Source: Datura wrightii (taxonomy: Eukaryota > Streptophyta > Magnoliopsida > Solanales > Solanaceae). Taken from it: DNA of 64,000 nt. Made by a program: the position numbers and the translations under genes. Shown in pieces: positions 13,101-25,838 of this stretch; position 1 is the stretch's first letter, and every line of letters starts with the position of its first letter. The stretch is from contig JASDFA010000010.1 in the NCBI GenBank assembly GCA_035772735.1, forward strand, positions 97,236,001 to 97,300,000, written 5' to 3'. The notes below the pieces were generated by a model. The model searched no databases and had not been told where the DNA came from. It saw only the letters and a program-made list of their open reading frames with translations.

Positions 13101-13740
13101 CATTCTATAAGGAGGAATAGAGATGGACTGGGTATCTGAAAGAAGATCTATGCCGAAGTCTATTTCCCATTTGGGAGGGACTCCAAGGAGGTCCTCAAGA
13201 AACTCGTTCACTACCAAAACTGACTAGAGTGTCGGGGTATTGGAACTAGAATCTTTGACCATAACCATGTGGTAGATGTACCCTTTGGCAATCATTTTCC
13301 TAGCCTTAAGGTACGAAATAAAATGACCCTTAGACACTGAAGTACTACTCTTCCACTCTAAGACTGGTTCATTAGGAAATTGAAACCTGACGACTCTGGT
13401 TCTGCAGTCGACTGAAGCATAACAAGAATGCAACAAGTTCATGCCAAGAATAAGGTCGAATTCGACCATGTCTTGTTCTACTAGATCAACTAAGGTGACT
13501 TTACTCAACACTGAGACTGGACAATTTTTGTATGGCTCTGACTCACTAACCAGGGTAGAGACTGAAAATGATTCGGAGAGAATTTTTGGACTACTATCGA
13601 ACTAGACTAAAATGTAAGGAGTCACAAAGGAAAGTGTGGCTACTGAATCTAGCAAATCATATACATTGATATGACAAAGGCACAACATACCAATAACCAC
13701 ATCAGGTGAATTATCCTGATCCTGCCTGGACTATAGAGCA
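10105..13740 (-). pseudogene. Element B pol (protease, RT, RNase H, integrase), broken
   Basis: Gypsy polyprotein in several open segments. Protease is at about 13650-13224; the motif expected as DPGA reads DSVA, with FDLILGMNLLHSC further on. RT covers 13217-12364, with PPYRMAPFELKELKEQL, VLFVRKKDSTLRMCISYRQLN and the intact catalytic FIDD in FILIFIDDILIYSR. RNase H covers 12298-11632 (AYASRQLKVHEKNYPTHDLELA), ending at VADALSRM. Integrase core and tail occupy 11349-10429, with LDRGTQF and RQAEWTIQTL holding the second D and the E of the DDE set, then GRRCRSPIRW and SPRYIGPYRILRRIG. The true C-terminus (NQLVEGATWEAEVDMMAKY) is at about 10250-10105, separated from the rest by a 232-bp tandem duplication. 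Confidence 0.85.
10171..10633 (-). repeat. 232-bp tandem duplication in element B integrase tail
   Basis: 10171-10402 and 10403-10633 are two adjacent, nearly identical copies, both ending GATGCTAAC in + sense. The unit encodes the end of the integrase tail (KLRNKEVASV region). The second copy has one base fewer in a run (ACTTTACTG against ACTTTTACTG), which shifts the frame. With the duplication the polyprotein ends early, so this copy would lose its last residues. Not seen in element A, so it is probably private to this insertion. Confidence 0.9.
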
Positions 13741-13839
13741 TAAAACCGACTCTGGTGTTGACCACCAGTACTTGAAGCAGTTTCATGTTGAGCTGGATGA
13801 CCTATTGAGGCTGCTGATATAAAAGATTGGGTCTTTTCC

Positions 13840-14889
13840 CGTCCCGCTGACGGACACTCTCTCAAACTATGACCCAACTAGCCACAACCAAAACAACTCT
13901 TTTTGACTAGATGGCACTCCCCAGGATGATTCTTACCACAGTTAGGACATGATGGGAAGGTGCAGCTGCTGGAGACATGGCTCAGGGATTGGGAGCCTGA
14001 TGCCCTACCCCTCCTATCTTTGGGGGCCTATAGGACAGAGCGCTGGCTGATGAAGTTGTTGGAGGCCTCTGCTGCTACTGGGGGCCATTAGCCCCTCCTG
14101 ACCTCTGCTGAGAGTACTAAAACTGACCGGTTCTGGCCCATTTGTTCTCCCTCTCTATCTCCTTCAACTTTTTTGCCTCTATCTATTGTGCATGAATGAT
14201 AAGACTAGAAAGTTCTATATCTTAGATAAGCATGGCAGTTCTGCATTCCTTGAGCACCAAATCTAAGACTCCGTTAAAAAACTTGAGCATGCGAGCCCTC
14301 AGCTCAACAACCATTTCTAGAGCATATCTCGATAGCTGAGTGAACTTTAGTGAATACTCCTCTACCGTCATGTTGTTCTGTCTCAAGTTCATGAACTTGG
14401 TAGCCTTAGCTTTCCTCAATTCTTGGGGAAAGAACGTGTCCAGAAATGCTGTAATGAATTCATCCCATTCTACTGAACCTACTCCATTATGTCTTCCCTC
14501 CTACCACTGCTTGTACCAAATCTGAGCCACCCCTTTCAGTTGGTAGGCAGCCAAATCAGCACTCTCTATGGAGGTAACATCCATGATTAGGTGATCTTAT
14601 GAATCTCATCCACGAACTCCTACAGGTCCTCTTCTACCTTAGGCCAATGAAAAGTTGGGGAATTCATTTGAGTAAAATCCCTAACCCTGGCTGCAGCTGC
14701 AGACCCATTTGTGTTTGTTGGCACCACGACTTGTTGGTTGACCTAATTGATCATCGCTAGTGCCAGCATCTGAATGGCGGTCCGAAATTCTGCGTGGAAC
14801 ACCTAATCGTCTTGAGAAGCTGGGGGAGCTAGTGGGGTTGGTCGATTAGCATTACTGGTCCTCCTTCCTTTTCCTCTTCTGGGAGGCAT
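13840..14889 (-). pseudogene. Element B gag, broken by stops
   Basis: Starts at ATG 14889 with MPPRRGKGRRTSNANRP, the usual opening of this gypsy group. The retrotransposon gag core follows (VRDFTQMNSPTFHWPKVEED; then 14419-14222 with RKAKATKFMNLRQNNMTVEEY and SLKFTQLSRYA). A CPNC...CHLVKKSCFGCG...LGHSLRECPS stretch near 13960-13850 holds the zinc knuckle, interrupted by an in-frame TAG. Several further stops lie in the first half. Gag would form the particle and bind RNA through the knuckle. This copy cannot make a full protein. Confidence 0.8.
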
Positions 14890-15082
14890 TGCTATCACTG
14901 AAATGGGTAGAGCACGAGTTAGGAGGATATTAGAGTCTAAAACTCTACGCATGATAAGATTTATGAGTAAAGGGATTTTTTTAAAAAATGCCTCGTAGCC
15001 TCCTCCTCATAAGTGTGGCTTCACACCCATGAAAAAGACTCTACTTGATGCAGCTTTCAGACATCCTAGGATACTCTAAACC

Positions 15083-15100
15083 TAAGGCTCTGATACTAAG
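15083..15100 (-). promoter_or_regulatory. Element B primer-binding site (initiator-Met tRNA type)
   Basis: In element sense the sequence just inside the 5' LTR reads TAGTATCAGAGCCTTAG, one base off the TGGTATCAGAGC complementary to the 3' end of plant initiator-Met tRNA. It sits 2-3 bases from the LTR end at 15103. Confidence 0.8.
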
Positions 15101-15102
15101 TT

Positions 15103-17404
15103 TGTCATGACCCAAGTCTACACCCTGAACGCGAAACGGTACTTATGATTACAAGTCACCCCAAGCTAACCCATGGCATAGCATAATATTGATACATTTA
15201 ATACGGTATGAAATCTATAAGCGGAAGCTTTATAAGGCGTAACTGAATAGAATACCTTTAAGCAAAACAATGCATCTAATAACATACTGAATTACTAACT
15301 CTATCTGAAAGCCATCTAAGAACTGATGAGTTGTTGGGACAAGCCACTAGCTAACTCTAAGGTCTAAACTAAAATATCAAAATATAATAACTAGAAATGA
15401 AACCCCAGCCCTCGGCAAATGAGGACTCACCACTGAACTCTGTTGATTTTTACCGGAGAAGGACTACTGATGATGTTAAGACTGAGAACCTGCACCTACA
15501 TCATAATACGATATAGCATAAAGAGTATGAAATAGTACCTTGAATGTACTAAGTAAGTGAGATATGAAGTAAATATAAAGATACTGAAAATATACAAGTT
15601 GAACTAACAAAGCATGCAATGACCATAACTGAAATCAAAAATACTCAAGTATATGAAAATCTGATAATACTGTAAGTACTACTAAACTGTCTGAAGGTCA
15701 TATCCAGATCCTGAAAACTAAAAGACTAAACTGAACCGAAGACTATGACTATACTAGACTAAGTTGTTCTTTGCTATACTATGGAAAAGACTATAACCGA
15801 CATGTAACTACGTGAGATAGACATGGAGTCCGATGTATACCCCTAATTGGAGAAGGCCCACTATCCCTTGCCAGAGTATAGTAGTTGAGATGGATGATCA
15901 CTATCTGATGTCGATTTAGGCTAATAACTTACAGTGCCAACGTAGTTCTAGAACCTGGGTAAGCTGAACCCCGACTCTACTCGGTGCTAAGTTCTACTCC
16001 CACTGAAAGAACTAATTATGCTTAATTAGGCTGATAGCTCGAAACTGGTGTCCTAATACTTAAGTCAGAACTACTTGTCTAGAAGTTTTCTGTGAGTGTA
16101 AGGACCTGAAAGCAACTATGTTCCAAGACTCATTGGAGCTACTTTATCTGAAAGTATCGTAACGGTCTAAAGAACAACTGACAAACTAATAACTGGTACT
16201 ACTGAGTTTACTGAATTCCTCAAGACTGAAAGTAGTCAAATTGATCAGCTGACATTTATGTAGAACACTGAGTGTTGACTGGGACTCTGAGACTGAGTAA
16301 ATCAAAGACTAACTTCTAATCATGAATCTGTATTAACATTGGTAATTTTAAAGGAACTATTCTAACAAACAATATTCATGTCTGAGTTCTTAATTATACA
16401 AGTCCCATTCAAATCACATCTGAAGATTAGGGCTAAAATATATACTGTATGAAATGAGATACCAAGCATGAATTATAACTTGCAGTAATCTAGGAAAAAC
16501 TCAAGAATTATCACACTAAATAAATTCATAAGCTATCTGAAGTAAAACCGTAGTTTTGATATTCTGCAGGGCTGGTACTAAGGAGATTAGTATAAAGAAT
16601 TTGGGATACAAAGGTGAGAAAAATTCCTTTGCTGGAATCCCACATACCTAGAGTAGAATTTCTCTGAGAAGGCACCTGAATTCTGAGGAATAGAAGAAGC
16701 CTAGCTTTGACTCTGGGGAGTCTGTCTGAGTTCTTACATGACTTCTGAGTGATTTTGGAAAGAATGAGGGGAGATGGTCGACTAATCCTCTAAAACCCCT
16801 TCAAAATAGTCTTAATACGACGTATTCTAGAGGTTAGGATCATAAGGTTTTACAAAAATACCCCTGAAATAGTTATTAAGATTTTTGCAGTCAGATGGTA
16901 GACTTAACCTGCGAGTGGTACCAGGATCTTACGGCCCATACCTTCAGTCATGGCTAGGGACCCTGCTCCATACCATTTCTCTGATGTTTTCCACTAACAT
17001 CTACCACGATCCGTACAAGCATCATACGAGTCATACTGGTCTGTGGTTTACTCCTGAACTTTCCTCTAATTCAACTCACGACTCAATGTACGGTCCATAC
17101 CAGCATACCACGAATCATACCATGACTCGTGGTTACCCAATATTTCCTTGATCATTTCTCTAAACTTATCCATGACTAGTTAGTACGATCAATACCACTT
17201 TGATACGATTTGTAACATGCACTTGTGATTCCTCCAATCACACTTACTGTTTTCCTCCAACCCTCTTGTTACAAGTACAGGTACGGCTCGTACCATGATT
17301 ATACGAGTCATACTATGACTCGTACTAAGGTCTTTTTTTTCAGTTTTCTGCATGATCAAGTTTTAAATCTAAAGGCTAGCCTTAAAAATTTCTGGGGTGT
17401 TACA
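15103..17404 (-). repeat. Element B 5' LTR
   Basis: 2302 bp, TGTAACACCCC to GGGTCATGACA in element sense, matching 7618-9871. The palindrome-like TACGAGTCGTACC field lies at about 16890-17330, now partly decayed relative to the 3' LTR copy. CCCCG follows the end as the right target-site copy. It serves as promoter and start region for the element. I did not find a convincing TATA box by eye. Confidence 0.88.
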
Positions 17405-18036
17405 CCCCGCCGGCCTGCACTCTACAAATTTCCTCCACCAAAGCTTAGCATCTCCCATCAGCTAGAAAGTAACAAATTTCACCCCCTACTTTTCCACTGC
17501 CCCCATCTTATGGAGCCTCTCATGGCAGTCTATGATGAACTCATAGGCATCCGCTACCTTAGTTCCATAAAAGGTGGGAGGTTTCATCTTCGTGAACCTC
17601 CAGAATAGATCATGCTCCTCTCCATTTATCACCGGTCTCAAAAACATAACTACCTCAAAAATTTCATCCATGCAAAGAGCTACAACTGCTTAATATTATA
17701 CCCCCAAGTGTTGCCCTACTGGTGTTTCTGGTGCCACTCTATTACCCACTAGGCTGCTTTGAAGATTCAGCACCTGAGCCAAGACGCGGAGGAAGCCAGA
17801 GCGGCTGCAACACCTCCTTGTACTAGCACCTCTATCTTAGGTACCACCTCATCCTGAACTTATGGGGGTATTGGGAATTCTGGTTTCTCCCGGACAGAAC
17901 CTACAACCTGGGCCCTGCCTCTATTAGTAGTCATTCTGCCCCCTTGCCCTCAGCCTCATCCTTTGCCGTGAGCTGCGGCTGCCACCACTAGTTTCAGGGC
18001 CTCTTCTCAGACTCCTCCTGCACGTGTCCTCACCAT
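17405..18036 (-). pseudogene. Element A gag, upstream part
   Basis: Gag begins at ATG 18036 (MVRTRAGGV then a stop) and runs as a low-complexity leader to about 17690. It then enters the gag core at 17671-17405: FLRPVINGEEHDLFWRFTKM, KPPTFYGTKVADAYEFI, and after a stop LMGDAKLWWRKFVECRPAG, where element B interrupts. The phase at the break matches the phase resumed at 6018. The early stops show this gag was already dead or decayed after insertion. Confidence 0.75.
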
Positions 18037-18234
18037 CTGTGAGAGAAAGAAATAAGTTGGTAGATATCAATTTGGGTCATCAGATACCTATTGAATCAAG
18101 TAATAGTACGAAAGAGAGAGAAAGAATGGAGTTTTCCTAATGTCTTGTAGCCTCCCGAAGATAAGTAACGGATGTCTCCACACAGGTCCGCGAGACTCTA
18201 CTAGACTAGTCCTTGTACAATGAGATCAACGAAT

Positions 18235-18251
18235 CTAGGGCTCTGATACCA
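18235..18251 (-). promoter_or_regulatory. Element A primer-binding site (initiator-Met tRNA type)
   Basis: In element sense TGGTATCAGAGCCCTAG, a perfect match to the usual initiator-Met primer site of plant gypsy and copia elements. It lies four bases inside the 5' LTR end, which reads GGATCGTGAAA at 18256-18268. Confidence 0.85.
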
Positions 18252-18255
18252 TCTT

Positions 18256-20367
18256 TTTCACGATCCAAGTGGTAATGATTGGCATCTATACTAATCTCCC
18301 CTATTAGGTGAACAACCGCTTCCCGATTAATTCATCTAATGACAACATTTCTACTATTAATTAAACACTCTCAAAGAAAACTGTGGAGGTCTTATAAGAC
18401 AGAAAAAGAAATATCTACAACCTTTATCTATTACAATCCCAGAAATTGAAAGTCATTGTACTGAGACATCTACTTAATCATTATCTATGTTTGGTAAAAC
18501 AAATTAAACAAAGGTTCATGTTTGAGTAAAACACTTCTTCTTCTCGGAGGATTGACAACAGTTTGGAAGTGGCTCACCCATAGATAACTCGTTGCTGCTT
18601 TTATAAATAGGGTCGAGTGGAACTTTCTAGGTCGCAGTCAGCACTCATAAAATAAGTGCAGGAATAGCATCATATGACACAACATACTGGTAGGCATCAT
18701 CGGCCGACCTTAGATAATAAACCATATACAGGTAGAATAAACAACAATAACCACTGAAACATATAATCATCAGGTAACACAAATTCTAGAATCATTCAGA
18801 GTAAGGTTTAAAGATAGCCCGCTCACTTGATTAGGCCTCGCTGCAGTGGTGGTAAGACCACGATAGTGTTCTCGCCATATCAATAGGGTACCGTTGTAGC
18901 GATACTGTATATGCAGTAACTCGACCAAGCTGACAACCCTAGATTTCTCACTAATTTCTCAACAATAAGTTCATCAAATTCGTATAGGTTTATGCATAGC
19001 TAAAACTTCAATGATCAACTCATCAATTTATCATAATAGGATCTCAACAATTAATTCAACAACTCTTCACAGATTCACACATAACTTTGAAAAGATAAAG
19101 TAAATCATAAACAAATATATCAACATTAAATCCATAAATAACTATGCATTCAAGGATCTCAGTTTCACGCAGTTCTCATATCTTCGAACCAATCCTCACT
19201 CTTCGGCCCTCCTTCGGTATCATATCATCGGTAATGTGCTGGGCATATGCCTCTGACATATTAGCATACACACTCAATTTGAATATCACTGTACCCATAT
19301 GCCATAGGATCTAATTTCTACCTTTCCAGTCATGACCTGTAGGGGACTCTAGAAATTCATGTACTATAACGGCGCAGTACCTGCTCCCACTCATCTACTG
19401 GTTCATATGCTTCTCTCGGATATGAGCCAATACTACCATAATCAATCAATTGAATGGTCACATCAGGCATGAGCCTCTCATTCAAGATAAAACATGTTAT
19501 CCACTCTTTTCTTCTTGTTCTATACACTTCTAATCGGTCCATTCACATGACCATTCAGGGCATCAATCTACCCTACTGTTCTTGGTTTCGCTTATCACCA
19601 ATTAACCATTCATGGTATCATTAAGGGAGAAACACATTGAACATTGCAAAGTACTATACATTCGTACAAACAGTTCCAAACAATCAACACCTCAAGCTTT
19701 GAGCTATCAATACAATAGTTACGTTATAATCTAGCATTAATTAGCGTCTAAAGACCAATTAATCATGTTGCAAATTTCACATACAAACAAATCATTATCT
19801 AAAGTCTAACTCCTCATAAAATCATAACCTACTTCGATTGCTGGAAGAGAGAATTCAGCTACTACGCAGGAGCTTTTCCTTTTCGTAATGCCTCCAAACG
19901 TTCAAAATCTAAATACGAGTAAAGAAACCACATTCAATCATCTAATACTTCATTTGGGTCTAGAAATTTGATTCTACCCCATTCTCCCCGCAATTATGGT
20001 CAAAATAATATCTCAAGCATCATGTTCTATTCCCTACATAGGCAGTTCACTTATTCCATGGGGTTTCTACTCCTTAATCCCTTTATAGGCAGTAACAACG
20101 ATAGAACTCTCAATTTTGTCAACACCCAGGTCTTAAACTATCCCAAAATCCACATACTTACTTTCACATTCCTTTAAGAAGTGAAAATTTCATACTTTTT
20201 AAGTCTAGGAATCAATACCTAGTCATTCTCATAACCTTGGCCCTAGTTTTCATAGCCCTAGGGTTCTTGGTTAGGATTCCACCATTAGAGACTACTCTTT
20301 TTGATTCTAAGGTGTTAGGGAATCGAATGGGAAGAGAATTAGTTAGGAATCTTACCTTAGAAGGGAG
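18256..20367 (-). repeat. Element A 5' LTR, downstream portion
   Basis: The 3' 2.1 kb of A's 5' LTR. The segment 19646-20367 aligns with 593-1320 of the 3' LTR, and 18256-19645 corresponds to sequence left of the window. It is cut at 20363-20367 (GGGAG) by the Ogre insertion and resumes at 42337. No gene is seen in it. Confidence 0.82.
20363..20367. repeat. Left target-site duplication of the Ogre element (GGGAG)
   Basis: GGGAG here and at 42337-42341 flank the TG...CA ends of the Ogre element. The element A LTR is continuous across the pair when compared with 1305-1320, confirming both the duplication and the insertion point. Confidence 0.95.
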
Positions 20368-20868
20368 TGTCGCGCCTCATTTTTCCTCGCGAAAAGCAGG
20401 ATACAACATGTGACGTCTCTTAAGGGTTATTGAATTGAGAAGAGTCGCCACCTAACATATTGTGGTGAGTTAGGACACCGTTCTAAGCAAAATTTTGTTA
20501 CCTAGGTCACCAGAGTCGGGCAAGGGCTTAAATTTACTCGAAAGGAAGGTTTTAGGCACCTTTCGAGGTCCACAAATGTGGTTCCCAACCGTATTCGTTA
20601 ATGGGGAATTAAGTAAGTGATCAGCTAAAGTTGATTTTTACTTATATTTGCTTAAACTAAAATGATAAAGGAATAGATAATAAAGTCTAGACAAGCGAGA
20701 AGAAAGAATTTGGACAGAATAAAATTTAAAAGTAGTTTGTCTGATTTTTTTTTTCCTAATAATGTACAAAAATTTATGGCAAATAAAATAAGTAAAAAAA
20801 CATAAATAATAAAAAACAGAACAATTTATAAAACTACAAAACAAACAAATAAATGTTTATTTAATTAT

Positions 20869-20931
20869 GGGGCCGAGCCTCGATGAGGCGCCTACGTATC
20901 CCTTAAGGGAATCAGGCCAAACGTAGTTCTA
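20869..20931 (-). other. Candidate structured motif, copy in 3' LTR
   Basis: Three pairings are visible in + coordinates. The outer helix is CTACGT 20892-20897 with ACGTAG 20921-20926. Inside it lies TCCC-TTAA-GGGA at 20899-20910. Beside it is GCCTC-GAT-GAGGC at 20877-20889. Unpaired GCCGAG and GAATCAGGCC are shared with the other copies. An identical copy is in the 5' LTR at 37772-37834, and diverged copies are at 25441-25505 and 27671-27731. Function unknown. Confidence 0.6.
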
Positions 20932-21950
20932 CATTTAAGAGAAATTGTTTGACCTAATGGGATCACCCCGTGCAACTTAAATAATATTTCGCAATCTTTT
21001 GAATTGCTCGTATTATTTAGAGAGCACAGACTATCATTTCCGATCTACCCACCTAGTTAATTATTAACTTAAAACGTTCTATGTGATAGACTATCGTCCT
21101 AGTATTTGCCTACCTGTTCCGATCTTAAAGTCCAAGAGGCATTGGACAACTACTTTGGATTTTCGGATCTAAAATCCTATGGTTGTAAAAAAATACGTCA
21201 TGCGATTAACAAACAAATTTGAAGGCAACTTAGTAAGGTTTCATATAAGCCTCTTTCATCAAAATAAGCAATGACGATGTTTATAGGTATGATCTCTTAA
21301 TACGAGGATAAATCCTATATGCATGTTTTCTGATGCACAAATATCATGTTTATACATTTAGCGTATAAATGTAGTATATACTAATCAGATTATGTCATAT
21401 GATCCTATGCGATATTTGTTTTAGCACTTCCAGCAGTGATTAAATAAAGTTGGGATAAATCGTAACAGGTTAATTCCTATAGGCAGGATTCTCATTAATG
21501 CGTTACATTGAGCAAGCACACTTTAGGTTAATCAAATTATTACCTATGAATACAACATTTGTTTAATTAGGCAGGTGTGATTACAAACAAGTTACAAATA
21601 ATGGGTTTAAAAGCCAATTCCAGATACAGACAAATCATGTGAATACAATCTATTGTAAGTTTGTTATTCATTTCTTCTAGACATAGTTTCTAAGACTAAC
21701 AATACATCACGATGGTAGCCATACAATCATCTTTATCCATAATTTTTGACATGGGTGATTAACAGGTTATTAATACTTCATTTTAGAATCTGTACGCATG
21801 ATGTAAGCAAATCATTAAACATGATAATGCCAAACGGGCCAACATTTATCGAAATAATTCCTATAGGTCGATCTACTAACACATGTTTCAAACTAATTTA
21901 TCATAGTCCCTATAGGCGTGGTTTCTAGCAAAATAATCATGTTCATATTA

Positions 21951-22155
21951 ATCCTATGGGCATGATATCTAACGTCACATATGTTATTGAAATCCTATGA
22001 GCATGATATCTAACATCACATATGTTATTGAAATCCTATGGGCATGATATCTAACGTCACATATGTTATTGAAATCCTATGGGCATGATATCTAATGTCA
22101 CATATGTTATTGAAATCCTATAAGCATGATATCTAACATCACATATGTTATTGAA
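21951..22155 (-). repeat. Five 41-bp tandem repeats in Ogre 3' LTR
   Basis: Units begin ATCCTATGGGCATGATATC and contain the inverted ACATATGT core (CACATATGTTATTGAA). Five full units and one partial are present. The 5' LTR holds four full units at 38858-39021, so one unit was gained or lost after insertion or during reverse transcription. Confidence 0.92.
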
Positions 22156-25100
22156 ATCCTATGAGCATGATTTCTAGGTGAGATTAGTAGTTAAAGCAGA
22201 AACATACAATCCCCACCCCCAAACCACATTCCACTATTAATCAGTATTTGTTTACATTATTACATATCAATAGAAAAATAAATACATCACGATAAAGAAT
22301 AAACTAGCTGAATTATAAACCCTCCGATCCCGGCAGACTCTTCGTTCTGACCTGTTAAGCAAAAAACTATACAACAAGATTGTGCACCATACTCTATAAT
22401 AGATTGCAATTTATAAACAAACTTCTATTTGAACATATTATATTATAACAGATATGCACATAAATGTAAAAATTTATACTTGTAGAATCTGATGCGATTA
22501 AAAAGTTCACATAACAGAAAATTTAAATTAAAATAAAAGGCGGACTAACCGGTTAATTAATGCAAGAAGCAAAGCAACAATCAGCAATTTTTGTAAGAAG
22601 ACTTTTCAAGGATCGGAACCCAAATTCGAAACGTCAAGATCATGAAGATCTCTTGGATCCCGAGCAGTGCTCGTGTCAAAAATGGGAGAGAAGTATATGA
22701 AAATAGAGTAATATTTTTGAAATCAAGTATTCCCGTTCTTTTTTTTTCACTGTTCGACTGAATCACTAGAGAGGAAGAGACCCCCTTTAGATAGTTAAAC
22801 CGTCCAAAGGTTTAAAAGGGGAAGGGAATATTAAAAACAACTCCAAATAATTGCTTACCATACATAACTAAATTATTCAACTTAATAAATAAATTACGAA
22901 AGAAAAATTTTCCTTACCATAATCACAAATATTAAGAGAGGAAAGAATCAGTCAATTTAGATAGTAATAAGGAAAGAATAAATTATCCATTTAATTAGCT
23001 GAGAGAATTTCTCCTAATTGATGGAAAATGAAAAGAAATCAGAAAAATTTCCTATTTACCGTTAAATTAACAGAGGTATTTTTTAAGGAAGGAAAAAAAA
23101 TCAAGAAATCAATCACATGAGATATTTCCATTTATGAGCTAAATAAATCACCTAAATCAGATCAGTTTAAATTTACCACAAAACGGATAGGTAAGGTAAA
23201 ACAAATAAGCAAAGTAAAAGAATATTAGAGCATATTCCTAGTCACACAAAGAAATAGATCAATTTTGGTCAACACTTATCACAAGCTAAAATTGCCTGTA
23301 GAAGTCAAATACCCGCATATTGGAAGAAATATTATTGGATCAAATAAGACTCATTAATAAAGAATTACCATATTTATTCGTTAATCAGAATCTGTCAAAG
23401 TAATTTCACGCTAAAATTATGAATTTTGAATTAAGCCAAGAGCCTCACATTGTCATATAAATAAGAGCTTTAAAGAAAAGTCAGGGCATATTGGTGAAAA
23501 ATAAATGTATTTGTAATAACTTGTAAGAATTGAATTTGGAAAAGGGTTTGCATACTGAAATGTATGTACCCATCGTATTTAATAGGGGGAAAGAGCAATC
23601 AACAGGGATTGAATCAAAATCTTACATAGACACCTAAAAGAATAACAGAAATGATTTATGTTTCAAAAATACACAAAGAAAGCAATTATCAGATGACATT
23701 TACCAAAGTTTCCAACGGGCAGTGATACACACACACGCCAACAGAACAAATACATAATTATTTCACAAGAATTATCTCCAAGCTAGAGCATGACCTAAAC
23801 AAAGTTGCATAACCCTTAGGGTTTTCGTGATATTTTAGAGGCAAACAGCAATATTAACCACAATATTTTCAATCAAACATAAACAATAATTAATTTGGCT
23901 CCAATTGAAACAGACAAAAATAACACGACATAGAAAAGAAAACTAAACATCATGCAACCCAATTTCGGACAGATTTACACAAATCATTTTTGACTTGTGA
24001 TTTCGGATGGAAGTGAGGTCCGGTGTGGCTGTGGGTGGTTCAAACGAGGGAGGTCTGGTCAGTGGTGAGGTGTTGAGAAGTCTACTACTCTAAAGTCAAT
24101 TTCCAGTGCACATGGTCGATCAAGCATTAAGCTTTGAATCTAGAAACTTGGAAACATAACTAAGACCATTTTCGATTTGAAGAAAATAGGGTAAGGCGAG
24201 GGAGAGAGGAAGAGGGAATGTGCGGCTGTTTGTTGGTTGGTTGGGAGAAGGGAGATAGGTGAGAGGGACTCCGGGGTTAAGCGGGGGGGAGAAGAGGGAA
24301 TGTGCGGCTGCTTGTGGTCGCGAGGGAGAAGAGGGATGAGGGTTGGTGTTCATTGATGAGGGAGAGAGGAGAAGGAGGGGGTGCGGCGAAACGGAAGGGA
24401 AGAGGAAGAGAAGGGAGGTGCGGCAGTCTTGAGAGAGATGAGGGAATGAGGGAAAATGGGTAGGGTTTGGGTAGATAATGTTATTTAAGGTAAGGGAGTA
24501 GGGTTTTAATTAGGGTCGTAGGATCAAAGATGATGGACGGCTAGGATTAGATTCTAGGATAGATGGGTCGGGTCGCGGGTTAATTGGGTAGTCCGGATGG
24601 GTTATTGGGTTAGGGATTAATTTAGGCTAAAATTGAATTTAAATTATAGCCAAAATTGGTCAAAAGTGGCTAAAATTGACATAAATTGAATAGAGAGTGG
24701 CCAAATTTGAAATAAATTGGATGAAATTGAATAGAAAATGGCTATAATTTAAACAAATTGAATGAAATTGAATTTTTAGCTGCTATTAAATTAATAAATA
24801 TACTACACTTTTAAATAATTTAATAAATAGATAATAAAGTAATCTAAATTCACATAAACATTATTATTAATATAAATAAATCCTAAATTTAAGTATACTT
24901 ATATAAATATCACATAATTAAATTATTATATATAAATAATTTAACGACTAGAAAACAAAATTAAGTTATCAAATATTATAAAAATTATATTATTAACATA
25001 AATAATTTATAAATTCGAGTAATATTATTATTCAAATAAATTTATAAAATTTAGTAAAATTAGGTTATTAAGTAAAGAATATATTTCAAGATAAGGGTGC

Positions 25101-25307
25101 ATTTTAATACGAAATATATTATATACGACATGATTATTTAATATCAAATTTTTAAAATTAATATGAGTCATATATATGTAACTTGAAATAATTTTCACAA
25201 CATTATGATAATAAATTATTTTATAAATATAAAAATAAGTCAAATATTTGCGTAAAATAAATATATAAGGAGCATATTAAGGTGTAGGGAGGTTAAAGGT
25301 GTCAACA

Positions 25308-25321
25308 GCTGCCCCTTTTTT
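25308..25321 (-). promoter_or_regulatory. Ogre polypurine tract
   Basis: Element-sense AAAAAAGGGGCAGC ends directly at the 3' LTR start TGTTGACACC. It is the expected primer position for plus-strand synthesis. Confidence 0.85.
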
Positions 25322-25440
25322 GCTCGGGAATGAAGAATGAATTGTTGAGCAAAGAACGTTGACCTAGTGGCCAATTTTGTCCGACCGAAGGAAAAATTTT
25401 TGATGGGGGCAAAAGGAAATAAAGTCATGAAGATATCGCT

Positions 25441-25505
25441 GCCGAGACTTCAGTTTCAAGTTGCCTACATATCTCGAGTTTCACGAGAATCAGGCCGTGT
25501 GTAGT
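25441..25505 (-). other. Candidate structured motif, diverged 3' UTR copy 1
   Basis: Same layout as the LTR copies with different bases. CTACAT 25465-25470 pairs with GTGTAG 25499-25504, TCTCG 25472-25476 with CGAGA 25484-25488, and ACTT 25447-25450 with AAGT 25458-25461. GCCGAG and GAATCAGGCC are kept. Several pairs differ from the LTR copy on both sides at once. Confidence 0.55.
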
Positions 25506-25838
25506 TCTAGATTTAGGGACGAACGAGATCCCTAGAAATTGACAACACGAGGCTTGAATAAGGATGGGGTAGCACGAATCGACACGATTTAAAATGCATT
25601 ACAAAAAATAAACAGGTGGGAAAACGATTCGAAAGAAGATAGTAGGAAGGCTCTATCATTCGTAGCTTGTGATTTCTTCGATGTTCGCATAAATACTAAA
25701 GCATGTGCATCAAATATTTTCGTAAAATAAACGGATACAAAAATTTAAACATGATGCAAGTTCCCTTTAGACAATGAAAGTTTGTTTAGAGATAATGGAT
25801 GATGTCTCTAAACCATGATATCTTGGGCCATGATACGC

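Larger units (their letters stand above)
6024..17404 (-). mobile_element. Element B: Ty3/gypsy (Tekay/Del-like) inserted in element A gag
   Basis: A minus-strand gypsy element. Its 5' LTR is 17404-15103, primer-binding site 15100-15083, gag 14889-13840, pol about 13740-10105, polypurine tract 9890-9876, and 3' LTR 9871-7618 plus 6032-6024, split by solo LTR C. LTRs start TGTAACACCCC and end GGGTCATGACA in element sense. Domain content and order (gag with CCHC, PR, RT, RH, IN) fit a chromovirus of the Tekay/Del type. Gag and pol hold several stops, but B is better preserved than element A, in keeping with B being inserted into A. Removing the later C insertion leaves about 9.8 kb. Confidence 0.85.
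20368..25307 (-). repeat. Ogre 3' LTR (4940 bp)
   Basis: TGTCGCGCC...TGTCAACA in + sense, aligned end to end with 37272-42336. Against the 5' LTR it has five instead of four 41-bp repeat units (21951-22155). It lacks about 120 bp in the G-rich stretch near 24285 (present at about 41165-41290). Its TATA-like box at 22785-22793 reads TATCTAAAG in element sense where the 5' LTR has TATATAAAG. The left 2.5 kb in + sense is moderately AT-rich, and 24000-24450 is purine-rich on the + strand. Apparent short frames here are not genes. Confidence 0.93.

Noticed and set aside
24120..24353. Pro/Ser-rich minus-strand frame
   Set aside because: Within the purine-rich part of the Ogre 3' LTR; composition explains it and the matching 5' LTR region does not keep the frame.
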